A stretch of 52,525 bases of DNA from Porphyra umbilicalis (lineage: Eukaryota > Rhodophyta > Bangiophyceae > Bangiales > Bangiaceae): contig KV919189.1 in assembly GCA_002049455.2 (NCBI GenBank), positions 1-52,525 of the forward strand, given 5' to 3'. Shown one piece after another: positions 1 through 10,061 of this stretch. Made by a program: the position numbers and the translations under genes. Numbering within the stretch: position 1 is the stretch's first letter; each line of letters starts with the position of its first letter. The notes under the pieces were generated by a model. It did no database searches, was not told the DNA's origin, and worked only from the letters and a program-made list of their open reading frames with translations.

Positions 1-247
1 TCGTTGGGGCCCGCGACAGGGGCCCCCCCTTGGACTCAGCAGTGCGAGTGAGGACGTAAAACCGACCGCTGGTGGGGAGCTGCACTTAGGGGGCCTTTGC
101 AAGTGCTCTTCCGACGGGCGGGCGACGCCCGTTGTAGTGCGAGACGGGAAGGTGCGCCCGCGGCGTCGGGGTGGGGCCAGCCCGCTTTGACACGGCAACG
201 GCGTCGACGAAGCGTCCGTGACGCGCGTCTGACCCCGTCGCCACAAG
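1..247. other. GC-rich leader, no gene seen
   Basis: This stretch lies upstream of the first ATG of the large receptor ORF. Several frames are open on both strands because of high GC, but none shows protein-like composition. It may hold the promoter and 5' UTR of the downstream gene; no core motif can be pointed to. Confidence 0.3.
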
Positions 248-3200
248 ATGGTTTGGCGGTGGCTCGCGTGCCTCGGCGGCCGCCACCGCGCCAGCAGGAT
301 GGGAACAACAGGGCAGTTCTTTGCCCGTGGGGAGCAGCAGCGGGGATCCGCAGGCGACGGCACCCGTCGGCGGTGGCTCCGGGAGTGGGAGCCTAGCGGC
401 TGTGGTGGCTGGTGTCTCTCCTCCGTTACCATCTGTGGCGGCCGATGCGGCGGCCACGGGCACCCCCTACCCGTTGCGGGCGTTGCAGGCGGCAGCGGCA
501 CGGTGCCGGTGGTGGCCACCGGCAGCGGGCCTTGCGGCAGCGACGGCGCGGGCCGGGGTCTTGCGGAGGAGAGCGCAGCTCGGGGAAACTCGGCTGTTCG
601 CAGCGGTGGTAGGGGGAGTGCGGGCACCGGCGGTGGTGGGGGTGCGGTCGGTGCCGGCGGGGGTGGCGGCTACCCGCTGGTCACTTTTACGGTCCGGTAT
701 TGCTATTCAAATACCCGGGAAGCGCGCACCGGCTCCTCCGTGCGCGCCTGCCTCGGACGCCACTTGTACATCGTGTGGGGCTTCAAGCCGGGGCGGGGGT
801 CACCAACGGTGGACGCCTTTCGGGCCGAGAACCCAACATGCGTACGGCTGGTGCGTGGGAGCAGCGACCTGCGGGCGGCGGTGCAAGCCAGTGCGGCGGA
901 AAGTTCGGCGGCGGCGGCGCCGCTCTCGGCTGACGCGGCTGCCGCAATAGCACGGGCGCCCCATCCCGACCGACTGCTGTTGGTGCGGGGCAAGGAGGGC
1001 AGCTCCGTCACTGGCGGCGAAGACCTGTCGTCCATCACGCTGCTGCTGGAGGCCCCTACAGCCGCCTTGTGCGCGGCGTGGGCCGCGGCGGGGAGCTCCC
1101 TCGTGTCCCAGTGGGAGCCACTTCTGCGCTCGTCCCTGAGCCGCGGGGACGAGGCGGCGGCGGTGAAGGCGATGCTGGACTGGACGGCGGCGACCGGCGC
1201 CCCGGCCGCAAACGACAAGCCCGGGGCGGCGTCGGCGGTGGCGGGGCCTAGTAATCGACGGCGCCTGCTGGAGGCCGCCAATTGGCTGAATGTGGCGTCG
1301 CCGACAGCGGTGGCCACCGCGAGCGTCCTCCGCAAGGGCGCCGACACGGTGGACGCGGTGACGGGTGTGCCGACGGTGGGTCCGGCGGTTCGACTTGCCT
1401 TGCTGGCGGTGCAGGCGGGGGCGCTGGCGGTGCGGACCGACGAGCACGGAGACCTGCGGGTGGAGGCTGCCAAGAAATGTGGGGAGGTGGTGCGCCGCTT
1501 GTTGGAGCGCACCCTCCACACGATGCGGCTTGCCGAGACGGAGTTTGGAAGCGTGCACGTGGAGCAGCTTTGCGGGCTGCTGGATCGGGCCGAGTCGGTG
1601 ATGGAGGAGGTGGAGGGCACCGTCTTTTCATCTGGGTGGAGGGCCGCGCTCCAAGGCGACTCCATGCGACGGTGGGGGGGGGAGGTTGGCACCCTACACA
1701 TTGAAGTGCTCAGCGTTTGCGCGGTGGGCGCCATCGGCGTCGGGGTGGACGAGCTGAAAGTGGAGATGTCTTCCATATCGCGCTCCATGGACGCGGCGCG
1801 CGCGTTGCCGGCGGACGACCCCGAGCTGGACGCCCACGACCTGGGCTGGCGTGCGATCACGCCCGTCCCCGGCTACGTGTCGGGCGTGGACAGCCCAGAA
1901 CGCGCAGAGTACTCCATTGTGCAGGAGCTGCTCCAGTACAAGGCCGGCGGCAGCGATAAGGCCCCCCGGGTGGGCGTCTGTGCGATTGGCGGCAGCGGCA
2001 AGACGACGGCCTGCGCCGGTGTGGCGGCCAGCGCGCCCGTGCGCGAGCACTTCTCCGTCGTGTGGATCCACATGGGCGACACCGTCTCCCCGCAGATGAT
2101 CGAGGATGCGGTCGTGGCCCTGACGCTGCGCTTTTGCGGCCGAGACACCGCCCGGCGGCTGCTGCGCCTGCCTACGGACGCTGACGTTGTGGGCACCGCG
2201 GCTCGATACATGCAGTCGGTGGGGGTGCCCGACGCGGCCAAGTGGTTGGTGATCGTTGACGACGTGGTGTATGGTAAGCATGATTGGCTGTTGCGTCTCC
2301 TTCAGGTCGTGCCGACGGCTACCCCCGTCCTGTTCACCACGAGAGCCGAGCCGGTGGTGGCCCTTGTGAGCGGGGCCCAACTGGTGGCGTTCGATGCGCT
2401 GCCTGCGCGGGACGCCAAGGCCCTACTGGCCAAGGCGCTGCGTAGGCCAGTCAACGGTGGGGAGCCCCCATTTTCTTCCACCGAGGAGGAGGCGTGGGTG
2501 GACTCGGTCTTGGACATGACCGGGCGGCACGCATTGTCATTGAGCATCCTCGGCGCCGTGATTGCCGCCAAGCGCGGCGCCTGGCACCCGGTGCTACAGG
2601 CCATGAAGGAGCAGTTGAAGCACCTGGACTATTCGCTGCCGCCGGGCGGCCTCGACTCGCCACGGTCGGTACGGGCCACTCTCGCCACCAGCCTCGCGCT
2701 CCTCCCCGACGAATCGTGCCGGGCGGCGTTTGCGGCAGTGGGGGTGCTGCCGACCAGTGTGCTGGTGGGCGTGCCTGTGTTGGCCCGACTGTGGCGCCCG
2801 CAGCTAGAGGTTGCTGGTGCCCTGGGTCAGTGCCGGGCCCACGACGACCGTGGTAGAGGTATTTCCGGTGGTGGTCGAGGGTATGCGGTGGCTGCCAGTG
2901 ACGCAGACGAGCTGGTGGACGTGCAGGTGGGAGCCGGGCTGATACGCTGCGAGTCGGACGCTGACCGTGGCCTCGTGACGGGCGTGGTGGTGCATCCCGT
3001 CGTTGGGAGCTATGCGCGGAGCATGTTGGGTGACGCCTGCCCCTCCACCCATCGGCGGCTGCTGATGGATGAGTACCTGGCCGGCGTGGATGGCGGTCGT
3101 TTGGATTTTTTTGGGTGGAGCTCATGCCCCTTTTGGGAGTTGCGGCACGACGACGGGTACCTATACGACAATGTTGCTCGCCACGCGGCGGCGAGCCGGG

Positions 3201-5617
3201 ACGTAGCTGCCCTGATGTCGCTGCTGAGCAGCGAATGGCACGACACGCGAGTGCGGACCTGCTCGCCGCTAGCGTATCAAGGGGATGTAGAGGTGGTGTT
3301 GGCGTCGCTGGTGGGGGTGGTCAACGACGCTAATCACGTGGTGCAACGCCTTCCCGCGCTCCTGTGTGGTGTTCTGCACGGGGTCTCCGTGGCCTACAGC
3401 GATCGGATTGCGGGGAGCCGACGCGCCAACATTGAGGCGGCCAGCAACCACCTGCAGCGTGCACTCAAGCTCGTGGCACGTGCCGATTCACCCTGTCGGT
3501 GGGCGCAGCTTCAGCACTCTTTTGGCAACGCGTACAACAACCGCGTGCGCGGGGACCGGGGGGACAACGTCGAGGTGGCCATTGAGTGCTACCGGGCGGC
3601 GCTGGAGGTGTGGACGCGGGAGTCGGCGCCGCTGATGTGGGCGTTGGCGCAATCCAACCTGGGCGCCGCGTACAACGACCGCGTGCGCGGGGACCGGGGG
3701 GACAACGTCGAGGCGGCCATTACGTGCTGCCAGGCGGCGCTGGAGGTGTGGACGCGGGAGTCGGCGCCGCCGATGTGGGCAATGGCGCAATCCAACCTGG
3801 GCGCCGCGTACAACGACCGCGTGCGCGGGGACCGGGGGGACAACGTCGAGGCGGCCATTGGGTGCCACCAGGTGGCGCTAGAGGTGCGGACGCGGGAGGC
3901 GGTGCCGCTGGACTGGGCGACGACGCAAAGCATCCTGGGCAACGCGTACAACAACCGCGTGCGCGGGGACCGGGGTGACAACTTGGAGGCGGCCATTGGG
4001 TGCCACCAGGCGGCGCTGGAGGTGCGCACGCGTGAGGCGGCGCCGCTGGAATGGGCGATGACGCAAAATAACCTGGGCAACGCGTACAACAACCGCGTGC
4101 GCGGGGACCGGGGGGACAACTTGGAGGCGGCCATTGGGTGCCACCAGGCGGCTCTGGAGGTGCGCACGCGGGAGGCGGCGCCGCTGGACTGGGCAACGAC
4201 GCAATCCAACCTGGTCGCTGCGTACGACAACCGCGTGCGCGGGGACCGGGGGGACAACTTGGAGGCGGCCATTGGGTGCTGCCAGGCGGCACTGGAGGTG
4301 TGGACGCGGGAGACGGCGCCGCTGATGTGGGCAATGGCGCAATCCAACCTGGGCGCCACCTACAACAACCGCGTGCGCGGGTACCGGGAGGACAACTTGG
4401 AGGCGGCCATTGGGTGCTACCGGGCGGCGCTGGAGGTGTGGACGCGGGAGACGGCGCCGCTGGATTGGGCGGCGGCGCAAAGCAACCTGGGCAACGCGTA
4501 CAACGACCGCCTGCGCGGGGACCGGGGGGACAACTTGGAGGTGGCCAATGTGTGCCACCAGGCGGCGCTGGAGGTGTGGACGCGGGAGACGGCGCCGCTG
4601 GATTGGGCGGCGGCGCAAAGCAACCTGGGCAACGCGTACAACAACCGCGTGCGCGATGACCGGGGGGAAAACGTGGAGGCGGCCATTGGGTGCCACCAGG
4701 CGGCGCTGAAGGTGCAGACGCGGGAGACGGCGCCGCTGAAATGGGCGATGACGCAAAATAACCTGGGCAACGCGTACAACGACCGCGTGCGCGGGGACCG
4801 GGGGGACAACTTGGAGGCGGCCATTGGGTGCCACCAGGCGGCGCTGGAGGTGCGCACGCGGGAGGCGGCGCCGCTGGACTGGGCGATGACGCAAAATAAC
4901 CTGGGCAACGCGTACAACGACCGCGTGCGCGGGGACCGGGGGGACAACGTTGAGGCGGCCATTGGGTACTGCCAGGCGGCGCTGGAGGTGCGGACGCGGG
5001 AGGCGGCGCCGCTGAACTGGGCGATGACGCACAATATTCTGGGCGAAGCGCACCACGACCGCGTGCTCGGGGACCGGGGGGACAACGTGGAGGCGGCGAT
5101 TAGGTACTACCAGGCGGCGCTGGAGGTGTGGACGCGGGAGACGGCGCCGCTGGACTGGGCAATGGCGCAAAGCAACCTGGGCAACGCGTATGTCAACCGC
5201 ATGCGCGGGGACCGGAAGGACAACGTCGAGGCGGCCCTTGGGTGCCACCAGGCAGCGCTGAAGGTGCAGACGCGGGAGACGGCGCCGCTGCAGTGGGCGA
5301 GGACGCAAAACCACCTGGGGCTAGCGTACGTCGACCGCGTGCGCGGGGGCCGGGGGGAAAACCGGGGGGAAAACGTGGAGGCGGCCATCGGGTACTACCA
5401 GGCGGCGCTGGAGGTGCGGACGCGGCAGGCGGCACCACAGGACTGGGCAGATACCCATTTGAACCTGGCGTTTGCGTTCCGTCAAGCCGAGCGGCGGACA
5501 GAGGCGCTGGCGGCCCTGCGTGCCGTGCAGCACTTCGTGTCGCAGTGGGCGAGGTGGGACGAGAACGAGGCCGAGCTGTCACGCACCCTGGATGAGCTGG
5601 AGGGCATAGTTGAGTGA
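248..5617 (+). CDS. NLR-like NB-ARC ATPase with helical N-terminus and TPR array
   Basis: An uninterrupted 1,789-residue ORF. Residues 1-145 are Gly-rich and probably disordered, and the true start could be an inner ATG such as the one at 299. Residues about 355-515 are predicted mostly helical and recall the MLKL/HeLo-type four-helix N-terminal domain of cell-death proteins (inference). The NB-ARC core shows Walker A GGSGKTT (581-587), Walker B WLVIVDD (666-672), an RNBS-B-like LFTTR (695-699), a GRHALSL stretch where GLPL is expected (759-765), and VVHPVV in the MHD position (H916). From residue 1086 come 14 TPR-like units of 46 residues, then a short degenerate tail. In this STAND class the NB-ARC is a nucleotide switch and the TPR array the sensor. 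No intron is needed and no lesion is seen. The ligand is unknown. A non-immune STAND regulator is the main alternative. Confidence 0.88.
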   Translation: MVWRWLACLGGRHRASRMGTTGQFFARGEQQRGSAGDGTRRRWLREWEPSGCGGWCLSSVTICGGRCGGHGHPLPVAGVAGGSGTVPVVATGSGPCGSDGAGRGLAEESAARGNSAVRSGGRGSAGTGGGGGAVGAGGGGGYPLVTFTVRYCYSNTREARTGSSVRACLGRHLYIVWGFKPGRGSPTVDAFRAENPTCVRLVRGSSDLRAAVQASAAESSAAAAPLSADAAAAIARAPHPDRLLLVRGKEGSSVTGGEDLSSITLLLEAPTAALCAAWAAAGSSLVSQWEPLLRSSLSRGDEAAAVKAMLDWTAATGAPAANDKPGAASAVAGPSNRRRLLEAANWLNVASPTAVATASVLRKGADTVDAVTGVPTVGPAVRLALLAVQAGALAVRTDEHGDLRVEAAKKCGEVVRRLLERTLHTMRLAETEFGSVHVEQLCGLLDRAESVMEEVEGTVFSSGWRAALQGDSMRRWGGEVGTLHIEVLSVCAVGAIGVGVDELKVEMSSISRSMDAARALPADDPELDAHDLGWRAITPVPGYVSGVDSPERAEYSIVQELLQYKAGGSDKAPRVGVCAIGGSGKTTACAGVAASAPVREHFSVVWIHMGDTVSPQMIEDAVVALTLRFCGRDTARRLLRLPTDADVVGTAARYMQSVGVPDAAKWLVIVDDVVYGKHDWLLRLLQVVPTATPVLFTTRAEPVVALVSGAQLVAFDALPARDAKALLAKALRRPVNGGEPPFSSTEEEAWVDSVLDMTGRHALSLSILGAVIAAKRGAWHPVLQAMKEQLKHLDYSLPPGGLDSPRSVRATLATSLALLPDESCRAAFAAVGVLPTSVLVGVPVLARLWRPQLEVAGALGQCRAHDDRGRGISGGGRGYAVAASDADELVDVQVGAGLIRCESDADRGLVTGVVVHPVVGSYARSMLGDACPSTHRRLLMDEYLAGVDGGRLDFFGWSSCPFWELRHDDGYLYDNVARHAAASRDVAALMSLLSSEWHDTRVRTCSPLAYQGDVEVVLASLVGVVNDANHVVQRLPALLCGVLHGVSVAYSDRIAGSRRANIEAASNHLQRALKLVARADSPCRWAQLQHSFGNAYNNRVRGDRGDNVEVAIECYRAALEVWTRESAPLMWALAQSNLGAAYNDRVRGDRGDNVEAAITCCQAALEVWTRESAPPMWAMAQSNLGAAYNDRVRGDRGDNVEAAIGCHQVALEVRTREAVPLDWATTQSILGNAYNNRVRGDRGDNLEAAIGCHQAALEVRTREAAPLEWAMTQNNLGNAYNNRVRGDRGDNLEAAIGCHQAALEVRTREAAPLDWATTQSNLVAAYDNRVRGDRGDNLEAAIGCCQAALEVWTRETAPLMWAMAQSNLGATYNNRVRGYREDNLEAAIGCYRAALEVWTRETAPLDWAAAQSNLGNAYNDRLRGDRGDNLEVANVCHQAALEVWTRETAPLDWAAAQSNLGNAYNNRVRDDRGENVEAAIGCHQAALKVQTRETAPLKWAMTQNNLGNAYNDRVRGDRGDNLEAAIGCHQAALEVRTREAAPLDWAMTQNNLGNAYNDRVRGDRGDNVEAAIGYCQAALEVRTREAAPLNWAMTHNILGEAHHDRVLGDRGDNVEAAIRYYQAALEVWTRETAPLDWAMAQSNLGNAYVNRMRGDRKDNVEAALGCHQAALKVQTRETAPLQWARTQNHLGLAYVDRVRGGRGENRGENVEAAIGYYQAALEVRTRQAAPQDWADTHLNLAFAFRQAERRTEALAALRAVQHFVSQWARWDENEAELSRTLDELEGIVE
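3503..5446 (+). repeat. 14 in-frame 138-bp TPR repeats
   Basis: Fourteen head-to-tail units of 46 codons, each beginning near A-x-T/A-Q-x-N-L-G-N-A-Y and ending T-R-E-x-A-P-L-D-W. Neighbouring units are close to identical in DNA and vary mainly at a few positions, such as W/R after ALEV and the pair before the closing W. Unit 14 carries a perfect 12-bp tandem duplication (5351-5362 and 5363-5374) that adds four residues. The array looks recently amplified or homogenised. Confidence 0.95.
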
Positions 5618-8090
5618 TGTGGTGGAGCTGCCGGCGGCACCCGCCGCCGCGCCATGGACGGACGGATTGGCGGCGGTCCCCGCTCGTCCCGATTGCTTGC
5701 GTGGTCCTTTCTTGGCGCAGCACCACGGTTTGATTTTGTCTCCCGCTTGCGTTTCTTTCTGTGCTACCCCATCAATGGCGGCCGGCCCGCCGCTTGGCGC
5801 ACGGCCACCACGCGGGCCACTTGACCGGCACCCCCCCCCGCCCCCCACCTGCTCGCGCGCCGCCTTTGGCAGAGCCGATGCCCCCACCTGCTCCCTGTTC
5901 CCCACCGCCCCCCCCCCTTCTGGTAGGGTGTGCCGGCCAAAGCCCCCCCCGCCCCCCCCTCCCCCCCAGCCGTGATATGGTCGGCACGCCCCAACGCGTG
6001 GCCGCGCTCGCAGCCCGCCGACGCACCCTCCTTCCACCTCCGTGGAGGCGGAAGCGCTGCCCGCCGCGCCGCGACGCGCCGCCGGCGGCCCGCCGCAGCG
6101 TCCACCCCCGCCGACTCTTGCCCACCGTCGGGGGAGGGTGCGGCACACCGGGGGAGGGGCAAGGTGGCGGGGGCGCCACCCGCCGACACACGTGTGGTCG
6201 CGGCGGCGAGGGGCTCCCCGACCCCCCCCCCCCCCCCCCGCCCACCGCCACGACCGTCGCCGGCCGGTCGTGGAACCCCGGTGGGTTCTTGTGGGGACGG
6301 GCGCAGCAGCCATCCGCCAGGGCGTCTGGCTGCCCCCGACGGTGGTGATGGACCACCGCTCCTCCGGGGCAACGACGGCGGGGCAGTGCGGCCACCCCCC
6401 CCCACGTCGACACCGCCACGGCGGCACGGGGAAGATCCGCCGCATCCCACGCACCGTGCAGCGCGGCGACAGTGTGACGGCGGGGGGAGGGGGGAGGAGC
6501 GTGCAAGCAGCAACAATGGAGGGGGTGCGGGGAGGTTGGCAGCCGCCCACCCACGGGCGCACAGCTCGTCCTCGACACGTCAAGGCGAGCCAAACGTATT
6601 AGACGTAAGGGGAAGAGCGGGGCGTAGGGAGAGGGAGGGAGCGCCCCCACGGGGACCGCCACCGCCGCGTGCCGCACGCCGCCTCGGCGCTCCCCCCCGC
6701 GCGCCCGCGGGGTACCGACGCCCCGCCCGCCGTCCCGGCGGGCGGCGCCCCCACCCGCGCCCGCCCGCCCCACCGTCCCCCCCACGGCGATAGGCGCACG
6801 CAGGCGGGCCCGCACGCAGCGGCTGACGAGGTGGTCGACCCGCCACGCCCGCCGGCCGGTGCGGTCGGGCGGTGGGGTGGAGGGGGGGAGGGCGCCGAGA
6901 GGCGGGGGGGGGGGGGGAAGCGGGCGGGACGACCCCACCGCCCGCACCGCGCGGCGTGATAAATGCCCGTTGGGGACCCGACGGCGGTGACGCCACCGGC
7001 GGCCGGCGGGCGGCCGGGGCGCTGCGTGCACCCCCCCTTCCCCCCCCCCGACGCCCGCCCCGCGGGGCGGTCGCGCCGTGCGGCCGGCGGGGCGGTCCCC
7101 CGCGGCGCGTGCCCGGCCGCGCGCGCAGCGGGCACGGCCGCGGGCCGCGCCGCCGCGGCGGGCGGCGGGCGGCGGGCGGCCCCATTGCCGGCCGCCGCCC
7201 CCGCTGCCGCCCGCCGCCCCCGCTGCCGCCCGCCGCTCCTGCCGCTCGCCGCCGCCCCCACGGCCGCCCGTCACCCCTACCGCCCGCTGCCGCCCCTGCG
7301 GCCGGCTCCCGCTTCTGCTGCCGCCCGCCGCCCACGCAGCCCGCCACCGCCCCTGCTGCCGGCTCCCGCACCTGTGGCCGCCCGCCGCTCGCGCGGCCGG
7401 CCGTCGCCTCTGCCGCCGCACGTCGCCCCCGCTGCCGCCCGCCGCCCCCGCTGTCGCCCGCCGCCCCTGCTGTTGCCCGCCGCCCCTGCCGCCCGCCGCC
7501 GCCCCCGCTGCTGGGCACCGCCCCCACCACCGGCCTCCGCTGCTGCCGCTGGCCACCGACCCCGCTGCCGGCCACGTCTGGCTGCCGCTCCCGCTTCCGG
7601 CCGCCACCCCAGCCGTTTGCTGCGGCCCCCTGCCAGTGCCTCCCCTCCCCACCCCATCCGCAACAGTGTAGGTAGAGGCGTCGGCGGCAAAGGGCGAGTG
7701 CGGTGGTCGGCAGCAGCAGCAGTCGCTGGCAGCGGCGGCGGCTGCCGGCGGCGGCGGCAGCTGCCGGCCGCGGCGGCAGTGGCAAGCAGCGGCGGCTGCA
7801 GACGGCGGCGGCGGCGGCGGCCGGCGGCTGCGGACGGCGGCGGCAGCGTCAGCCGGCGACGGCGGCGGCCAGCAGCGCCGGTGCAGCAAACAGAGAGGGT
7901 GCGGCCAGAAGCGGTGGAGGCGGCCGGCGGCGGCAGCGGCAGCCAGCGGCGGGGTTGGCGTCCCGGAGCGGGGGGTGGGCGCTAGCGACACGGGAGGCGG
8001 TCGGCAGCTGGGGCGGCGGCGGCCGGTAGGGGCGGCGGTCGGCAGTGGGGGCGGCGAGCGGCAGCGGGGGGTACAGTCAATATCCGCTTA
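5618..8090. repeat. GC-rich low-complexity block with strand switch
   Basis: The + strand is C-rich from about 5800 to 7660, with many C runs and degenerate cgctgccgcccgccgcc-type units between 7190 and 7660. It turns abruptly G-rich from about 7690 to 8070 (ggcggcagcgg-type units). Open frames run on both strands because stop codons are rare in this composition; their translations are Pro/Arg/Ala/Gly tracts, so no gene is called. Confidence 0.6.
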
Positions 8091-8200
8091 TGTATCACCC
8101 TGGCCAGCCATGCAGGAAAAGGTGGGCTACAAACGTCCGCGCCGCGACCAGAAATAACTTGTCTCCTGCTCCACAGTGGCAGGAGAGCCGATTCTGGACA

Positions 8201-8376
8201 TATTGCTCTCTTCCCAATTTTGGCCGATGCCGCCGATGTCAAGAGGGGTGATCAACTGTGCGAAACAGGTTCTCAGCCATCCATTCAGCCGGATAAAGTC
8301 GTTCGACCAATGGTCAGTTGACCAAGAGCCTGTCTTGACTTCGACCACATCCGCCAAAATTGGGAAGACAGCAATA
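8201..8376. repeat. Imperfect foldback inverted repeat
   Basis: The left arm (8201-8258) and right arm (8315-8376) are imperfect inverted copies separated by about 56 bp. The best block is 16 perfect bases: tcttcccaattttggc on the left against gccaaaattgggaaga on the right. The arms extend outward through tattgctct/agcaata and inward to atcaactg/cagttgac. It could be a small foldback or MITE remnant. No ORF inside is convincing. Confidence 0.6.
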
Positions 8377-8742
8377 CTGCGGGCGCGTTCGCGAAGATAC
8401 CCTCCTGGCCTCAATTTTCTAAACAAAAGGAAGCGAGTGTGTCCAGGTAATTCAAAGCAATGTCCAGCCAACGGCACAACGTGCGAGTGGCCTCTGTTTT
8501 TCTTTCTCTACTGTGGCTTGGCTCTTTTCGTCGCCTTTGCCCCGTGAACGACGTCCTAAGCGTCCATCACGGCGGAACAATGCTCGTCGTCACTCGGGTG
8601 GCCACCCCCAGCCCCCCTCCGAGGCAATCAGACTGCCGGAGGACACGCTGCGGGCGTGTACATCGGCCGCCCCCACCCCACATAAAATCGGCGGCTGACC
8701 GACGGCAGCGTCGCCCGTGGCGACCGCCGCCACGAGACGTGG

Positions 8743-8756
8743 GCGCCGCCGCTACC

Positions 8757-8788
<32 letters not shown>

Positions 8789-8797
8789 CGCTGCCGC

Positions 8798-8834
<37 letters not shown>
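8743..8834. repeat. (GCC)n/(CCG)n microsatellite
   Basis: About 90 bases of almost pure GCC/CCG trinucleotides with scattered GCT and ACC variants. It leaves long poly-Ala and poly-Gly frames on both strands, which are not evidence of a gene. Confidence 0.9.
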
Positions 8835-8839
<5 letters not shown>

Positions 8840-9459
8840 GTCCCCGAGTTGCGCTACGCTGCGGGGCGGCGAGGGTGGCGAGTGCGTGCGCGGCGGCGCG
8901 GGTGGGGGTGGTGGTGTGCGGCGGCTGCAAGGGGTTGCGGCGGCCACCACGCCAGCGACGCGCGGCAGCGCCGTGCGGCGGCGACGCGACGGTTAGCGGA
9001 GGCGGCGGCTGAGACGGCGGCCGGCTGGACCGCCAGTTGGCGCGGCAGCGCGCGCACACGAGCGATCGGCGCGCCGCTACCGCGACGTCATCGTCGTGCC
9101 GCTGCTGTGGCACTGGGGAGCGGCAAACAGAGGCCACCCCGTCCTTGCCGCCACCTCCGCGGCGCAGCCGCCGCGTCACCGCCGCCGCACTGCCGCCGAC
9201 GCTACCGCCGCCGGACTGGCCGTCGCGACACCGCCCCGCGCCCTCGGCCCCCCCTTGACGGAGGGGGCGCTCCGCAGGTTGCCCAGTCCGCATCGGCAAC
9301 AACCAGCGTACAGCCCAGTCCCCCCCCCCCCCCCTCCCCACGCGCTACCACCACCACCTTCGTCCTCATCAATCAGCTCACGAACTGTACCTTGGCAACC
9401 ACCATGTCCACCACTGCCCCGCCCCCGCTCCCCCACCCAGCGCCCCTCGCCTGCAGCTG
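8835..9459. other. GC-rich stretch, no gene seen
   Basis: Mixed-frame open reading with Arg/Pro/Ala-rich translations on both strands. There is a C run near 9320-9335. Nothing protein-like or RNA-like is recognised. Confidence 0.3.
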
Positions 9460-9523
9460 CAGGGCTTTCAGACTGGGTCTCATTGTCGCAGCTGCGACAA
9501 TGAGACCCAGTCTGAAAGCCCTG
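9460..9523. repeat. Perfect 64-bp palindrome without spacer
   Basis: Two 32-bp arms meet directly at gcag/ctgc with no loop. The left arm begins cagggctttcagactgggtc and the right arm is its exact reverse complement. Pairing stops at one base beyond each side. A spacerless perfect palindrome of this size is unstable in most hosts, so it is probably young. It could be two transposon ends joined head to head. Confidence 0.95.
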
Positions 9524-10025
9524 GCAACTGCCCGCTCGACCGAGAGACTAAACTGGGCGGCTCCGCGTCAGAATCACTTTCGCGCTTGCCGCGACCGCTC
9601 GGCCCGCACCGTTCAAATTCAAACGACCTCCCACGAACGACCCCCTCTCCAGCACCCCCACCTTGCCCATGCACCAAGTATCCGAAACTTACGACCCCAG
9701 ACCCGCTCCACGACGGCGTAAACGCACCACCCCCCCTCACGGGTGTTTCCAACCGGAAACTGAGGCGACAACCACGTCCGCGCTCCGTGCCGGCGATGAA
9801 GATGAGCACAGCCTTCGCCACTTGGCACACAACTCGGTGGACGTCCACTGACACTGTCCCTCGCGAAAAAACGGAGCGCAGAGGTGACCTCCGTCCACAA
9901 GAGGCGAGAAAAGTGTCCCACGGGGTGTTTATAAGTACTCCCGCAACGTGCACTAGAAGAAAAACAAATTAGAAGGGGGTCCCCCGTTGTATTCCGGGTA
10001 TACTGGGCCGCCCCGCAGTTCGTCG

Positions 10026-10061
10026 CACTCGAAGATTGTCCCGGAGGACAATCTTCGAGTG
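10026..10061. repeat. 16-bp-stem hairpin with 4-nt loop
   Basis: The 16-bp arm cactcgaagattgtcc is followed by the loop cgga and its exact reverse complement. No T run follows on either side, so a bacterial-style terminator is not implied. It lies about 0.5 kb right of the perfect 64-bp palindrome. Confidence 0.85.

Noticed and set aside
703..1860. 385-residue minus-strand frame inside the receptor gene
   Set aside because: It is antisense to the helical domain of the NB-ARC protein, with Arg/Ser-rich composition and no motif, so it is a shadow of the real gene.
3589..5314. Long minus-strand frames across the TPR array
   Set aside because: They repeat with the 138-bp unit and are antisense shadows of a clearly functional coding array.
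5772..7991. 739-residue open frame on the minus strand
   Set aside because: All frames on both strands are open here because the DNA is nearly pure G/C; the translation is Pro/Arg/Ala/Gly tracts that follow DNA runs, with no motif.
10026..10061. Rho-independent terminator
   Set aside because: The hairpin has no T run and the window is eukaryotic.
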